Shown in pieces: positions 24,621 through 33,372 of a stretch of 37,076 nt of DNA. The first letter of the stretch is position 1; every line of letters starts with the position of its first letter. Under the pieces are notes generated by a model. The model made no database searches. It saw only the letters and a program-made list of their open reading frames with translations, and was not told the DNA's origin. The translations under genes were made by a program, and so were the position numbers. This DNA comes from Planctomycetia bacterium (GTDB taxonomy: Bacteria > Planctomycetota > Phycisphaerae > Phycisphaerales > SM1A02): NCBI GenBank assembly GCA_005790565.1, contig SXUJ01000174.1, positions 1 through 37,076 of the forward strand, given 5' to 3'.

Positions 24621-25585
24621 ATGGGCATGTATCCCGAGTCGATCGCTTCGGAATTCAGCTTTCTTGCAAGTAATCTCCGTAGATTTGCCGGCAGGTCGGT
24701 TCTGCCCTGCCCTATCGATGCAGCCGAGACGTCACCGAGCACCCGATGGTGGTGTTCCCTGAGTGTCACATCTCCCAGGAGACGCGCGGCGTCCAACCAC
24801 TGTTCCCGCGCAGGGATACCAAACGCACTCATGATGCGGGCGACTACTTGGTCTGGGCACCTGACCAAATCTTCGTACCGGACCTCGAGAGCAGCCGTGG
24901 CGCTCGCGCCGCGTCGAAACGCAACCCACGCCCGCTTCGAGAGTATCCACCGATCTGCGGCTTTCATGGGATCTGAGTAGATGCCGGACTTGATGTACGA
25001 CATCACAACGTCGTAAGGGTCACGCTGGATGAATACATATCTCGCAACCGGAAAGAGCAGGTCGATCAACCCAAGTCGAAGCGTATTCATGGGTGTCTTG
25101 TCTCCGACCCATTCAGTTTGCACCGCGCGCTGAACCGCCAGCCAACGGTATAGCTCAACAACGAGGGTTCCTGCTCGGCGACGGCGAAAGTCCCATTGCT
25201 TGGCCGCAATGGCAAAGTCACTGAAAGAAGCAACGCCGAACGTGACGAACTCTGGCTGGAACTCAAGTGCCCCAAGCGCTAGGTCGACCTGGGCGCTCCA
25301 ATTCATGTGTTTGTTGCGCAGGAGAGTCGCAGCGATTCCGGTGAGCGCATATGTTTCCGGTGGGATGAAAATTTGCGACCGTTCAATCAAGAGTCTACGC
25401 AACAACGTATTGCCCGATCTGCCAGCTCCAAGAATGAACAAGACCTTACCCTCGGGATGGCTTAACGACCCTGGCGTGTCACCACGTTTCAACTGCGCGG
25501 TCCACCCACCCACCGAGTAAGCGATGGCTTGAAGTGCCGGCCGTACCGTCAAGAAGTTGTCGAAACTATTTTTTATCGCACGCAA
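24617..25585 (-). CDS. sulfotransferase
   Basis: The 322-aa protein carries both binding sites for PAPS, the sulfate donor. The 5'-phosphosulfate loop is ILGAGRSGNTLLRRLL (from residue 51), and the 3'-phosphate site is QRDPYDVVMSYIKS (R188, S196). Cytosolic carbohydrate sulfotransferases of this type have about 280-330 residues. It probably sulfates the glycan made by this locus or a lipid-linked precursor, since no signal peptide is present. The start is TTG 25585 with GGTGAG five bases upstream. No ATG occurs before the P-loop region, and the frame overlaps the end of the acetyltransferase gene by 20 bp. The flippase start overlaps its stop. Confidence 0.9.
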   Translation of the reverse strand: MRAIKNSFDNFLTVRPALQAIAYSVGGWTAQLKRGDTPGSLSHPEGKVLFILGAGRSGNTLLRRLLIERSQIFIPPETYALTGIAATLLRNKHMNWSAQVDLALGALEFQPEFVTFGVASFSDFAIAAKQWDFRRRRAGTLVVELYRWLAVQRAVQTEWVGDKTPMNTLRLGLIDLLFPVARYVFIQRDPYDVVMSYIKSGIYSDPMKAADRWILSKRAWVAFRRGASATAALEVRYEDLVRCPDQVVARIMSAFGIPAREQWLDAARLLGDVTLREHHHRVLGDVSAASIGQGRTDLPANLRRLLARKLNSEAIDSGYMPI

Positions 25586-26087
25586 GGTTTCTCACCAACT
25601 TTGCCGGAACACCTGCAACCAAACTGAAGGGCGGGAGGGATCGCGTAACAACCGATCCCGCAGCGATCACTGAGTCATGTCCAACTATGACTCCTGGAAG
25701 GAGTATCGAGCCGCTCCCAATCCAGACCCGATCCTGGATCTCAATGCCTGCGCGTTTTGATGTCCAACCGGTCGCTGGGTCGAATCTGAGCCCGTGATTC
25801 ACTGTCTCTAGCGACACATTCGGACCGATCGCGCAATCGCGGCCAATCACGACTAGAGCCCCGTCTGGGACTCCGCATCGAAATCCAGCGTTAATAAATG
25901 TCCCCTCGCCAATCGAGAGGTTCACAAGCGAACCGAATGGTCGTACGTCAAAGGGCGCCCAAATGGTTGCCCGTGATACACGACACCCTCCCACCCGGAG
26001 GGCCAGCCATCGATGGCGGTCAAAGAACTGGCACCGGGGAAGCCAGTTGGCGATGACCATCGCAAACAGTTCCCGAGTCAACCTCAT
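25566..26087 (-). CDS. hexapeptide-repeat acetyltransferase (WcaF/LbH type)
   Basis: From ATG 26087 the protein has 173 residues. The C-terminal two thirds form a left-handed beta-helix of hexapeptide repeats (IGEGTFINAGFRCG, VVIGRDCAIGPNVSLETVNH, IEIQDRVWIGSGSILLPGV). The typical end is SVVTRSLPPFSLVAGVPAKLVRN. His in ETVNH is in the position of the catalytic base. Members of this group acetylate sugars of exopolysaccharides. A longer frame begins at 26285 but adds only low-complexity Arg-rich sequence without family likeness, so the later ATG is preferred. It is the gene directly upstream of the sulfotransferase. Confidence 0.85.
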   Translation of the reverse strand: MRLTRELFAMVIANWLPRCQFFDRHRWLALRVGGCRVSRATIWAPFDVRPFGSLVNLSIGEGTFINAGFRCGVPDGALVVIGRDCAIGPNVSLETVNHGLRFDPATGWTSKRAGIEIQDRVWIGSGSILLPGVIVGHDSVIAAGSVVTRSLPPFSLVAGVPAKLVRNLACDKK

Positions 26088-26372
26088 CTCGTGGAGAATA
26101 TCACACACCGCAAGTGTTCGTCTTGGTCGGCACGCGTTCGCAGCGCGAAAGTAAGTCAAAGTCCGTAGGTTGCAGACAATTCTTCTCAATCCTGCTTTCC
26201 TGAGTCTGACGGATGTCACGATTGGTCCCGGAACCGCTCCCAGGCACGGTTGCGTGCTTGAGCCCACACTCTGGCGGTGAGTCATTTGCGGTCTGCATTG
26301 ATTGGAACGTGCCGCTAGCGTTCCGACTAGCGATTTCTCTCAAGAATACTTGGCGACGCGCAGTCCGCGCGC
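26088..26372. other. 285-bp spacer inside the polysaccharide arm
   Basis: This is by far the longest gap in a gene series that otherwise overlaps or nearly touches. I find no protein with family likeness on either strand. On the minus strand, the acetyltransferase frame stays open to 26285 without recognisable content. It may hold an internal promoter or the remains of a deleted gene, but no promoter pair or terminator is clear. Confidence 0.4.
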
Positions 26373-28187
26373 TCAAGAGAGTTTAGGCATTGAATTGACA
26401 ACCTGAATGACCTCTTGAAACTCAAGCCCCACTGCGTCGAGGTACCACTTGATGTTCGGATAACGCGGCCGATTCTCATCCGCGACCAGCCGCAACGCCT
26501 CCTCTCGCGTCAGATCGCCCTCGCGGATCTGGTTGCTCCTAAACGTGTCGTGCTCGGAGAAGCCCGCGACCTTGTAATAGAGGTAGTTGTAGAACGCAGC
26601 AGTGCCATCGCCAATCCGCCAAGTGGTGCTCGTGTCCTGCGCCTTCTCCCAGTCGTATCTGGCCAATGTCTCGTCGACGATTCGCTCGTCCCACCGCCAG
26701 AAGTCGAAGATATGAAAATAGTCCTCCTTGGTGGTGAAGCTGCGGTGATACTCGCCGGAAACAGTGTCCCACAACGATCGGTTGAAGTAGCCGGGGCTCT
26801 GGAGCATGGCTCGTAGCCGGAGCCATTGGTAGCGGAGTTGCTTCATGACTCCATGCGTGTACACACGCTTCTCTTCGAAGTTCGGGGGCACTCCGAGGAA
26901 TCCCGCCTTGAAATGCGTCACCTCCAATGGGTTCACACCCCACAGGTTGAGTTTTACACCCGTCTGCTCCTTGATGTGCTCGACATACTTGAAGAAGTGC
27001 TTGTCGCCGGCCGTGAGAATACTAATCATGCCGAGGTGCGGCGACCGCAGCCATGCCTTCAGGTTCATTCGGATGTAGTCACGCTTCTTCGCGATGTCCT
27101 CCGCGACGATGATGTTCTCGACGCCAAGCTCACCACACATACGGCTGATGTTGCGCCGTCCTAAGTCCGTCACCATCCCCCAGTCGTAGGTGTACGTCAC
27201 TGGGCGCATCTTCAGTTCATCGACGATGAGGTGGAGGCCATAGCAACTGTCTCGGCCGCCAGAGAACGGCACGATGCATTCAGTGCCGCTGGTACGGCGG
27301 TAAGGTTCGACGAGGCGGCCTAGTTCTTCGAGGGGACGGGGAACATTCCGCGGACGGTAGTGCGCGCAGTAGTTGCAGACCCCGAGCTCGTCGAAAGAGA
27401 TGAACGGCATCGTGTGAGGCAGAATGCACTTCGCGCAGCGACGCAGTTCGTGCCGCGGCGCAACCAGCATCCGCTCCTCCGCTGAAGCGGACGAGCCGAT
27501 CGCGGGTATCAAATCGATGCGGCACTCGCGTACATCCGTGGCGGCGATCTCGCCGACAACCTTCGGGATCTTATGGACTTCACCCTCGCGTACCTGGCGA
27601 ATGTTTGCACATCCGCATTGGCGAAGGGAATGTTCCTCCGACGCAAAGAGGGTCGAGCCATTGCTCGACCCGATGTAAAGGCTGCCGTTATTGGAAAAGA
27701 GGCAGAGCATTCCAAGCCTCGGCAGTGCCAGCGCGCAGGCCACGACGCCGCGGCAGACCCCAAGGACTCGCGCGGAAATGCCGTGGATGTCTCCACCCTC
27801 GGACAGATGATGGGCCGCGATGGCGGCGATTACTTCCGAGTCTATCTGCTGCCTAGGTCTCTCGCCGATCACTTCCCAGATACTGGGGTGGTTCACAACA
27901 ATGCCATTGTGAAACACACAAATGTCGTCGCGCAGCACTGGCTGATTGTCGGAAAATCCGTTGGTGATCAGCCGGCTGTGTCCAATCACGGTGCAACTGC
28001 CCTTCCATGCTGTCACTCGGAGGAGCCGCATGATCGAGTAGTCGGCTCGGTGAATCTCGGCCGAGCCACTCTTCACGCAGAGTAGACCGCTCGAATCTCG
28101 CCCGCGCTGCTGCGCGTGCTTTGCCAGCCGTCGAACTAACGTTGGGGGCACCAAGGTTTGGGATAGGATTCCAAAGATTCCGCACAC
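26373..28187 (-). CDS. class II glutaminase fused to PP-loop sugar amidotransferase
   Basis: The 604-aa protein joins two enzymes. Residues about 1-240 are a class II (Ntn-type) glutamine amidotransferase: the start reads V-C-G-I-F-G-I, so removal of Met exposes Cys2 as the nucleophile, and QRGRDSSG, GHSRL and FHNGIVVN follow. Next come CAKCILP and CNYCAHY, a CxxC pair expected to bind zinc, and the PP-loop SGGRDS (309-314). The remainder matches N-acetyl sugar amidotransferases (WbpG/PseA type), which turn acetamido into acetamidino groups. In the known systems ammonia comes from a separate HisH-like class I glutaminase, so the fusion supplies it in one chain. GTG 28187 is set by a perfect AGGAGG and by the need for Cys2; the longer frame to 28253 would bury the nucleophile. 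Confidence 0.88.
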   Translation of the reverse strand: MCGIFGILSQTLVPPTLVRRLAKHAQQRGRDSSGLLCVKSGSAEIHRADYSIMRLLRVTAWKGSCTVIGHSRLITNGFSDNQPVLRDDICVFHNGIVVNHPSIWEVIGERPRQQIDSEVIAAIAAHHLSEGGDIHGISARVLGVCRGVVACALALPRLGMLCLFSNNGSLYIGSSNGSTLFASEEHSLRQCGCANIRQVREGEVHKIPKVVGEIAATDVRECRIDLIPAIGSSASAEERMLVAPRHELRRCAKCILPHTMPFISFDELGVCNYCAHYRPRNVPRPLEELGRLVEPYRRTSGTECIVPFSGGRDSCYGLHLIVDELKMRPVTYTYDWGMVTDLGRRNISRMCGELGVENIIVAEDIAKKRDYIRMNLKAWLRSPHLGMISILTAGDKHFFKYVEHIKEQTGVKLNLWGVNPLEVTHFKAGFLGVPPNFEEKRVYTHGVMKQLRYQWLRLRAMLQSPGYFNRSLWDTVSGEYHRSFTTKEDYFHIFDFWRWDERIVDETLARYDWEKAQDTSTTWRIGDGTAAFYNYLYYKVAGFSEHDTFRSNQIREGDLTREEALRLVADENRPRYPNIKWYLDAVGLEFQEVIQVVNSMPKLS

Positions 28188-28193
28188 CTGATA

Positions 28194-28199
28194 CCTCCT
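28194..28199 (-). promoter_or_regulatory. ribosome site that fixes the GTG start of the amidotransferase
   Basis: AGGAGG (minus strand) lies six bases before GTG 28187. It overlaps the stop codon (TAG, 28198-28200) of the upstream glycosyltransferase gene, so ribosomes ending there can restart. It rules out the longer frame beginning at 28253. Confidence 0.8.
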
Positions 28200-29397
28200 A
28201 CTGGCCCCTCGTGGAGCGTGAATGGTGTTCCATGAGTAGCCCAAGATAGACATCTTTCAGCCGCTCGCACTGCGCCTGCCAAGAGAGATCGCTCAGATCC
28301 GCGGGTGGTGGCGCGAGGCCCGCGCGCTCTATCCCGAGTACGGCAGACTTGATGCTGGTGACATCGTTCTCACAACAGATGCCAAGCCTGTATTGGTTCA
28401 CAACCCTTTCGATCTCAGGCAGCCTCGACGCGAGCACGGGAATACCCGCGAACGCGTACTCGAACAACTTGTTCGGGAGGCACAGGCGGTCGCTCAGCGA
28501 CACATCTTCGATGAGGCATAGACCACAGTCCGCCTCACGCACCAAGGGGACGACTTTGTCGTGCGACACTACTGGATGAAGGTGGATGTTCGGATACTCA
28601 TTGGCATGTCGAGAGACACCTACTTCGTCCTCGGTTCCCATGAAGACGATATGGGATCGAAACCCTCGCTCGCGGAATACCTCCAGTAACCCCTCGATCC
28701 CACGACCCCTCACCAAGTAGCCTAGGTAGATAAAGACTGGTGCGCCCGAGGGAATGCCGAAGCGCTCGTGAAAGTAGCCCAACCCGCTGGGTGGACGTGT
28801 ATGGCCCGCCACGGGACCGTCCGCCGCCGAAAGGAATGACGGTGAGTTGAGGACGAGCACCGAACGCTTGGATCCAAGATTCTCCGTGTACCAGGCCAAG
28901 ATCGACGGACTCACCGAAACGAGCGCGGCGATGTGCCGCCAGCACCACCGCTCGAGCAGAATCGTCCCGCGCGCGAGGCCCTTGGTTTGCCCCGACTTCT
29001 TGCTCTCCAACTCATGCGCGTCGTAGATGACAGCACACCCTGTGAAGAGCCGGGCCATTACCCCAATCGGTAGCACCAGCGTGTCGTGGCAGTGAACGAT
29101 CCGTGGCCGCGCGGCAATCGCCTTTGGAATCATCCGAAGCGCCAGCTCACAGAGATTCAGGAAGTAGCGAATCTGCCGTGGCATCCGCAACATGCGACGA
29201 GTCAAGAGGCGCAGTGAAATGATGTCGCTCGCGTGGGTACCCGCGCGTGCCGCTGCTAGGCCTTCATCGGATTCCACGCCGATCGCCTTGACAACTAGCT
29301 GGGGAAGTCCACGCAGTAACTCGAGTTGCCGGAGGATCCTCGCATCTGCGCGGATGTCCGTGTGCGTGAGATGGAGGATGTTCGATGGCTGGGGCAT
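28198..29397 (-). CDS. family 4 glycosyltransferase
   Basis: From ATG 29397 the protein has 399 residues. The N-terminal half begins NILHLTHTDIRADARILRQL and includes IVHCHDTLVLPIG and VIYDAHELES. The C-terminal half has IYLGYLVRGRGIEGLLEVF and the donor-site segment LPNKLFEYAFAGIPVLASRLPE with the E-x7-E arrangement. This is the GT4 fold, and the enzyme should add a sugar to the growing unit. A frame upstream to 29487 would overlap the preceding gene by 59 bp and adds no conserved sequence, so ATG 29397, 31 bp after that gene, is chosen. Its stop codon lies within the ribosome site of the amidotransferase gene. Confidence 0.87.
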   Translation of the reverse strand: MPQPSNILHLTHTDIRADARILRQLELLRGLPQLVVKAIGVESDEGLAAARAGTHASDIISLRLLTRRMLRMPRQIRYFLNLCELALRMIPKAIAARPRIVHCHDTLVLPIGVMARLFTGCAVIYDAHELESKKSGQTKGLARGTILLERWCWRHIAALVSVSPSILAWYTENLGSKRSVLVLNSPSFLSAADGPVAGHTRPPSGLGYFHERFGIPSGAPVFIYLGYLVRGRGIEGLLEVFRERGFRSHIVFMGTEDEVGVSRHANEYPNIHLHPVVSHDKVVPLVREADCGLCLIEDVSLSDRLCLPNKLFEYAFAGIPVLASRLPEIERVVNQYRLGICCENDVTSIKSAVLGIERAGLAPPPADLSDLSWQAQCERLKDVYLGLLMEHHSRSTRGQ

Positions 29398-29428
29398 AGG
29401 ACGACCGTTGGATCCACAACGACTCACT

Positions 29429-30721
29429 TCAGAGCCTGCCCACCGGCTCTCGGAGGCCATCGAGGATGGCCCGATACTCGGATGCAAGTAATCGATAACC
29501 CCGATTCGCTAGCACCCAAGCGCGGGCGCGATCACCGAGCATCGCGCGCTGATGGACCCCCAGACCTGCGAATCGTAGGAGCTCCACGCGTAACGATCCC
29601 ACGTCGTCCGCCGGCACGACGGTGCCACACTGCGCTTCATTGATCATCGTGAGGTGGCCCGTGAAGGACCCAACGATCGGCTTGCCCGCGAGCATGTAGT
29701 CCACGAGCTTGTTGAGCGATTGTCCGAACTTCCAAACCGACGAAGCCTGCGTCGCGAAGTAGAGCAGATCACATCCACGGAGAACTGCCGATACCTCACC
29801 ACGAGTTACCGCCTCATGAAAAGTCACATTCGGCAATCGGCCGAACCTGGACTGGAAGTCGCTCCGCAGATCGCCTTCCCCCATGAGCACAAAGTGAAGC
29901 CGGTGGTCGTCTGCGAGGTCTTCAGCGCATCGCAGAATGGTCTCTAGCGCGTTGGAGACCCCCATCGATCCAGCGTAGCCTACCACAAACGTCTCCTTCG
30001 AAATGTTGGCGAGCGATCGGACAGAGTCGATCTGCGACGGGCCCTTGATTGACCTCTCGTCGAATCCGATTGGTACGCAGTACACCGGAGGCGCGACCGC
30101 CACTACTGAACGCACATGCTCCCCCAGATTGGGCATTGTTCCAACGACGGCATTCGAAAATCGATATCCGAGCCATTCGATGCCTGCCAACAGCGAGATC
30201 AGAGGATTCCATCTACTGAAGCCGCCCTCTTCCACCAACGTGAGTGGCCAGATGTCGCGAACCTCAAAGACTAGTCTGCATCTGTAGCGGATTCGAAGCA
30301 ACAGTCCACTCACGATCGTTAGCAATGACAGGCTCGATGCGATTATCACGTCCGGCCTGGGGAGGTCACTCTTCGGCATCGCCAACAGCCGAAACTCAAA
30401 GTCAAGCCAACTGAGAAGACGACGGAAGGACCTCTGCTTTCGGTACTTCAGCGTACGAATTCGTATCACACGCATCTGGTCTTGGACCGAGGTGGTGCGA
30501 TAACGCCTGCGGTCCTTTCCCTGTCCCCCGAAGAAGTGGTGTCCAGAGTCCGACGTCAAGACCGTCACTGACATCCCGAGACGTTCCAGCTCGGCCATCA
30601 AGCAGTACCCGCGGCTTCCCGGATCCGACGCCGACGGTTCCGACAAGTACTTCGAGAGGTACCAGACACTCGTCTTTGACTTCAATTCGTCTGACGCCAT
30701 CATTTCAATCGAGTATGCCAA
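29429..30721 (-). CDS. family 4 glycosyltransferase (WbuB-like)
   Basis: The 430-aa protein is the first gene of the minus-strand arm. N-terminal features are YLSKYLSEPSASDPGSRGY and VTVLTSDSGHH, followed by RLVFEVRDIWPLTLVEEGG; this last segment is characteristic of WbuB/WcaL-like enzymes that transfer HexNAc or fucosamine-type sugars. The donor half has VVGYAGSMGVSNALE, LMGEGD and SLNKLVDYMLAGKPIVGSF. ATG 30721 is the first start. ATG codons at residues 7-8 are equally possible because no ribosome site is distinct. The next gene starts 31 bp downstream. Confidence 0.87.
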   Translation of the reverse strand: MAYSIEMMASDELKSKTSVWYLSKYLSEPSASDPGSRGYCLMAELERLGMSVTVLTSDSGHHFFGGQGKDRRRYRTTSVQDQMRVIRIRTLKYRKQRSFRRLLSWLDFEFRLLAMPKSDLPRPDVIIASSLSLLTIVSGLLLRIRYRCRLVFEVRDIWPLTLVEEGGFSRWNPLISLLAGIEWLGYRFSNAVVGTMPNLGEHVRSVVAVAPPVYCVPIGFDERSIKGPSQIDSVRSLANISKETFVVGYAGSMGVSNALETILRCAEDLADDHRLHFVLMGEGDLRSDFQSRFGRLPNVTFHEAVTRGEVSAVLRGCDLLYFATQASSVWKFGQSLNKLVDYMLAGKPIVGSFTGHLTMINEAQCGTVVPADDVGSLRVELLRFAGLGVHQRAMLGDRARAWVLANRGYRLLASEYRAILDGLREPVGRL

Positions 30722-30889
30722 AAAACGCCGCGTGGAACGGACCAGAACTGGTAACGCTTCAGTTTATCGCGGTGGCAGTGCGATCTATCGATCACGCCCC
30801 AGCTCCAATCTGAATCGAGAGACTACCATGGCTTCGCATCGGTTGCGAGAGCGTAGCGCGAGTAGCGAAAACTTGAGCGTTGACGCATC
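30722..30889. other. divergent intergenic region between the two arms
   Basis: This 168-bp space must drive the leftward glycosyltransferase arm and the rightward arm. No hexamer pair stands out on either strand, and no transmembrane coding sequence for the missing start of the phosphoglycosyl transferase is found in any plus-strand frame. In that gene's frame a TGA lies at 30881-30883, six bases before its first ATG. Confidence 0.4.
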
Positions 30890-31414
30890 ATGCCCCTCCT
30901 CTTCCCCCAACTCCGCATCGGCCTCAACGGCGCGCCATTTGTGCTCTACAAGTTCAAGACGATGCGCGACGCGCGTCCCGGCGAAGACCCGCTCGCCACC
31001 GACGCTCTGCGCATCACACGCCTCGGCCGCTGCTTGCGCGCGACGAGTCTCGACGAACTTCCATCGCTGTGGAATGTGCTGCGCGGAGACATGGCACTCG
31101 TCGGACCGCGACCACTGCTGCCCGAGTACCTGCCGCTCTACACCCCCGAGCAAATGCGTCGGCACTCGGTCAAGCCAGGCATCACCGGCTGGGTGCAAGT
31201 CAACGGACGCAACGCGATCTCGTGGGAGGAGAAGTTTCGCCTCGATGTCTGGTATGTCGACAACCGCTCTTTGTGGCTTGATCTACGAATTCTCTGCATG
31301 ACCGTGTGGCAGGTGCTTGCCCGTCGCGGCGTCTCTGCAGCGGGCCACGCAACGATGCCGGCGTTCACTGGATCCGTCGCCGGTGCAGACCGCTCTAGAC
31401 TGCCCACTTCGTGA
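30890..31414 (+). pseudogene. 5'-truncated phosphoglycosyl transferase (PglC/WcaJ catalytic part)
   Basis: The 174-residue frame opens at ATG 30890 with PLLFPQLRIGLNGAPF and YKFKTMRD. It continues with TRLGRCLRATSLDELPSLWN, GDMALVGPRPLLPEYLPLY, RRHSVKPGITGWVQVNGRN and WEEKFRLDVWYVDN. These are the conserved blocks of the bacterial sugar transferase domain, which moves a phosphosugar to undecaprenyl phosphate and starts repeat-unit synthesis. Intact enzymes begin with a membrane re-entrant helix (about 30 residues) followed by SPGPVLFRQ. Here the sequence begins within that block, an in-frame TGA lies six bases upstream, and no ribosome site is present. The enzyme has therefore lost its membrane anchor and is probably inactive or relies on another copy. 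Its stop overlaps the next start (GTGA). Confidence 0.75.
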
Positions 31415-32058
31415 GTGAACCACTCGTCATCGTCGGGGCAGGGGGGCACGGCCGAGAAACCGCATTCGCGTTCCTGCTCGGAGCGAACAGCGTGGACTTT
31501 CTTGGGTTCTTGGATGACCGCGCGTGCGGCACGACGGTCGAGGGATGGCCAATTCTCGGCCAAATCACAGACGCCGCAAAGCACACATCGGCGTGCTTCG
31601 TTGTCGCCGTCAATGATCCGCGCGCGCGTCGTTCGATCGTCGCTCGGCTCGGCGCGCTTGGCGTCGCGCGTTGGGGCAGCGTGATCCACCCCGAAGTTCG
31701 ACTGCACAACTCGGCGCAGTTGGGCGTCGGCTGCTCGGTACTGGGCGGTTGTCAGTTGACCACGAACATTCGCATTGGCGATCACTCCATCCTGAACCGC
31801 GGCGCACAGGTCAGCCACGACTGCGCAGTTGGTGATTTCTGCTCACTCAATCCCAGTGCTACTGTTGCCGGCAATGTGTCGATCGCTTCGGGCACCGAAC
31901 TTGGCAGCGGCTGCACGATTCGCCAGGGCATCACCATCGGCGCCGGCGCCACCATCGGCATGGGAGCCGTCGTCGTGAAAGATGTTCCCGACAACGCCGT
32001 CCTCATCGGTAATCCCGCACGCGTGTTACGATCGAATTCGCCGTGGCTGACGCAGTGA
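31411..32058 (+). CDS. sugar O/N-acetyltransferase, NeuD/PglD family
   Basis: The 215-aa protein starts at GTG 31411, overlapping the preceding stop. The N-terminal part binds the nucleotide sugar (VIVGAGGHGRETAFAF, FLDD). The C-terminal part is a hexapeptide beta-helix (LGVGCSVLGGCQL, IGDHSILNRGAQVSHDCAVG, LGSGCTIRQGITIGAG, GMGAVVVKDVPDNAVLIGNPA), with the His of SHDC as the expected catalytic base. PglD-type enzymes acetylate the amine that a DegT aminotransferase places on a UDP-sugar. The next gene is exactly such an aminotransferase and overlaps this one by 16 bp, so the two probably act as a pair. Confidence 0.92.
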   Translation: MSEPLVIVGAGGHGRETAFAFLLGANSVDFLGFLDDRACGTTVEGWPILGQITDAAKHTSACFVVAVNDPRARRSIVARLGALGVARWGSVIHPEVRLHNSAQLGVGCSVLGGCQLTTNIRIGDHSILNRGAQVSHDCAVGDFCSLNPSATVAGNVSIASGTELGSGCTIRQGITIGAGATIGMGAVVVKDVPDNAVLIGNPARVLRSNSPWLTQ

Positions 32059-33296
32059 TTTTGCCCTCGTGGCCCATCTTTGAAACTGACGAACTCGCTG
32101 CTGTCGATGCCGTTCTCCGCTCTGGCCGCATCAACTACTGGACCGGCACCGCATGCCGCGACTTCGAAGCAGCGTGGTCGCGCTCCCACGCGCACGGCGA
32201 CGCGGGTCTGCACTCTCTCACGATGGCCAACGGATCACTCACGATGGACGCCGCACTACGCGCGCTGGGAATCGGCGATGGCGACGAGGTCATCGTCTCT
32301 CCACGCAGCTATGTCGCGAGCGCGATGTGCGTCGCGCTGACTGGCGCGACGCCAGTGTTCGCGGATGTCGATCCTGAGAGTGGCTGCATCACAGCTGCAA
32401 CCGCCGAGGCTGTGCGAAGTCCTCGAACGCGCGCGGTGATTCCCGTGCATATTGGTGGTTGGCCGTGTGACATGCCCTCGATTTGCGCGTGGGCTGATCG
32501 CCACAACATTCGCGTGATGGAAGATTGCGCGCAGTCGCATGGCGCGACGATTGACGGGCGCGCGGTCGGCACATTCGGCGAGGTCGCGAGCTGGAGCTTC
32601 TGCCAAGACAAGATCATGACAACAGGCGGCGAAGGAGGCATGCTCGCGATGCGCGATGAGTCGCTCGCGAAGCGCTGCTGGTCGTACGCGCAGCACGGCA
32701 AAGATTTCGACGAGGCGATGTCAGGCCACACGCCCGGGTCGAACGGTCACTTTCGTTGGCTCGTGCGTCATGAAGGCACCAACCTGCGCATGACCGAGAT
32801 GCAAGCGGCGATCGGACTCGTGCAACTCACGAAGTTGCCACAGTGGATCGCCGCACGACGACGCAACAGTCTCATCCTGCAGGAAGCGCTGCGCACGTTG
32901 CCGTGGTTGCGCGTGCCGCAGACGCCGCCTGGACACGCGCACTATCGCTGCGTTGCGTTCGTCGCCGCGGACTCGCGAGCCACCACTGCGAACGAGCGCG
33001 ACCATCTTCTCGCCGCCCTTCACGACGCCGGCATTCCTGCCGCGCACGGATCTTGCGGCGAGATATATCGAGAGCCGTACTTCGTAGGCGCGGGGTTCAC
33101 TCCTGCCGCGATGGGCCGAGGTCCGCTCGATGTCGACGGACGGCTTCTAGTCGCGCGTGCGCTCGGCGAGAGTTCGCTGACGTTTTTCGTGCACCACACC
33201 ATTGGCGAGTCGGCGATGCGCCAGTACGCGGATGCGGTCACAGTGTGTTTGACGCGCGCACGGCGCAGTGTCGTCGCGGTCGTCGCGACGTCGTGA
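32043..33296 (+). CDS. DegT/DnrJ/EryC1/StrS-type sugar aminotransferase
   Basis: The 417-aa protein is a PLP-dependent aminotransferase of nucleotide 4-keto sugars. INYWTG near residue 30, NGSLTMDAALRALGIGDGDEVIVSP, VDPESG, PVHIGGWPCDM, MEDCAQSHGA and WSFCQDKIMTTGGEGGM are the family blocks; K190 in the last is the PLP lysine. RWLVRHEGTNLRMTEMQAAIG follows as usual. The start is GTG 32043, inside the end of the acetyltransferase gene. Together with that gene it would make an acetamido sugar for the polysaccharide. The last about 20 residues (Arg/Val-rich) are not conserved. The gene ends just before the first copy of a dispersed repeat. Confidence 0.93.
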   Translation: MADAVILPSWPIFETDELAAVDAVLRSGRINYWTGTACRDFEAAWSRSHAHGDAGLHSLTMANGSLTMDAALRALGIGDGDEVIVSPRSYVASAMCVALTGATPVFADVDPESGCITAATAEAVRSPRTRAVIPVHIGGWPCDMPSICAWADRHNIRVMEDCAQSHGATIDGRAVGTFGEVASWSFCQDKIMTTGGEGGMLAMRDESLAKRCWSYAQHGKDFDEAMSGHTPGSNGHFRWLVRHEGTNLRMTEMQAAIGLVQLTKLPQWIAARRRNSLILQEALRTLPWLRVPQTPPGHAHYRCVAFVAADSRATTANERDHLLAALHDAGIPAAHGSCGEIYREPYFVGAGFTPAAMGRGPLDVDGRLLVARALGESSLTFFVHHTIGESAMRQYADAVTVCLTRARRSVVAVVATS

Positions 33297-33313
33297 GCGC
33301 ACGGCGCGCTGTT

Positions 33314-33372
33314 CGGTTTCGGGCAGATCGCGCTGCTGCAGCGTGTCGTTGTACCCGTAGCGGGGGGGGGGG
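33314..33372. repeat. dispersed repeat copy A ending in an 11-G run
   Basis: A 35-bp core (33314-33348) matches copy B (35604-35638) at 33 of 35 positions. It contains the small hairpin CGCTG-ctg-CAGCG and is followed by a short spacer and G11 (33362-33372). It begins 18 bp after the aminotransferase stop and abuts the next gene. No protein is supported in it. Confidence 0.75.

Noticed and set aside
26088-26285. Longer start for the acetyltransferase
   Set aside because: The added residues show no family similarity; relatives begin close to the Met at 26087.
30732-31301. Plus-strand and minus-strand frames overlapping the phosphoglycosyl transferase
   Set aside because: They are Ser/Arg-rich shadows of a frame with many conserved blocks.
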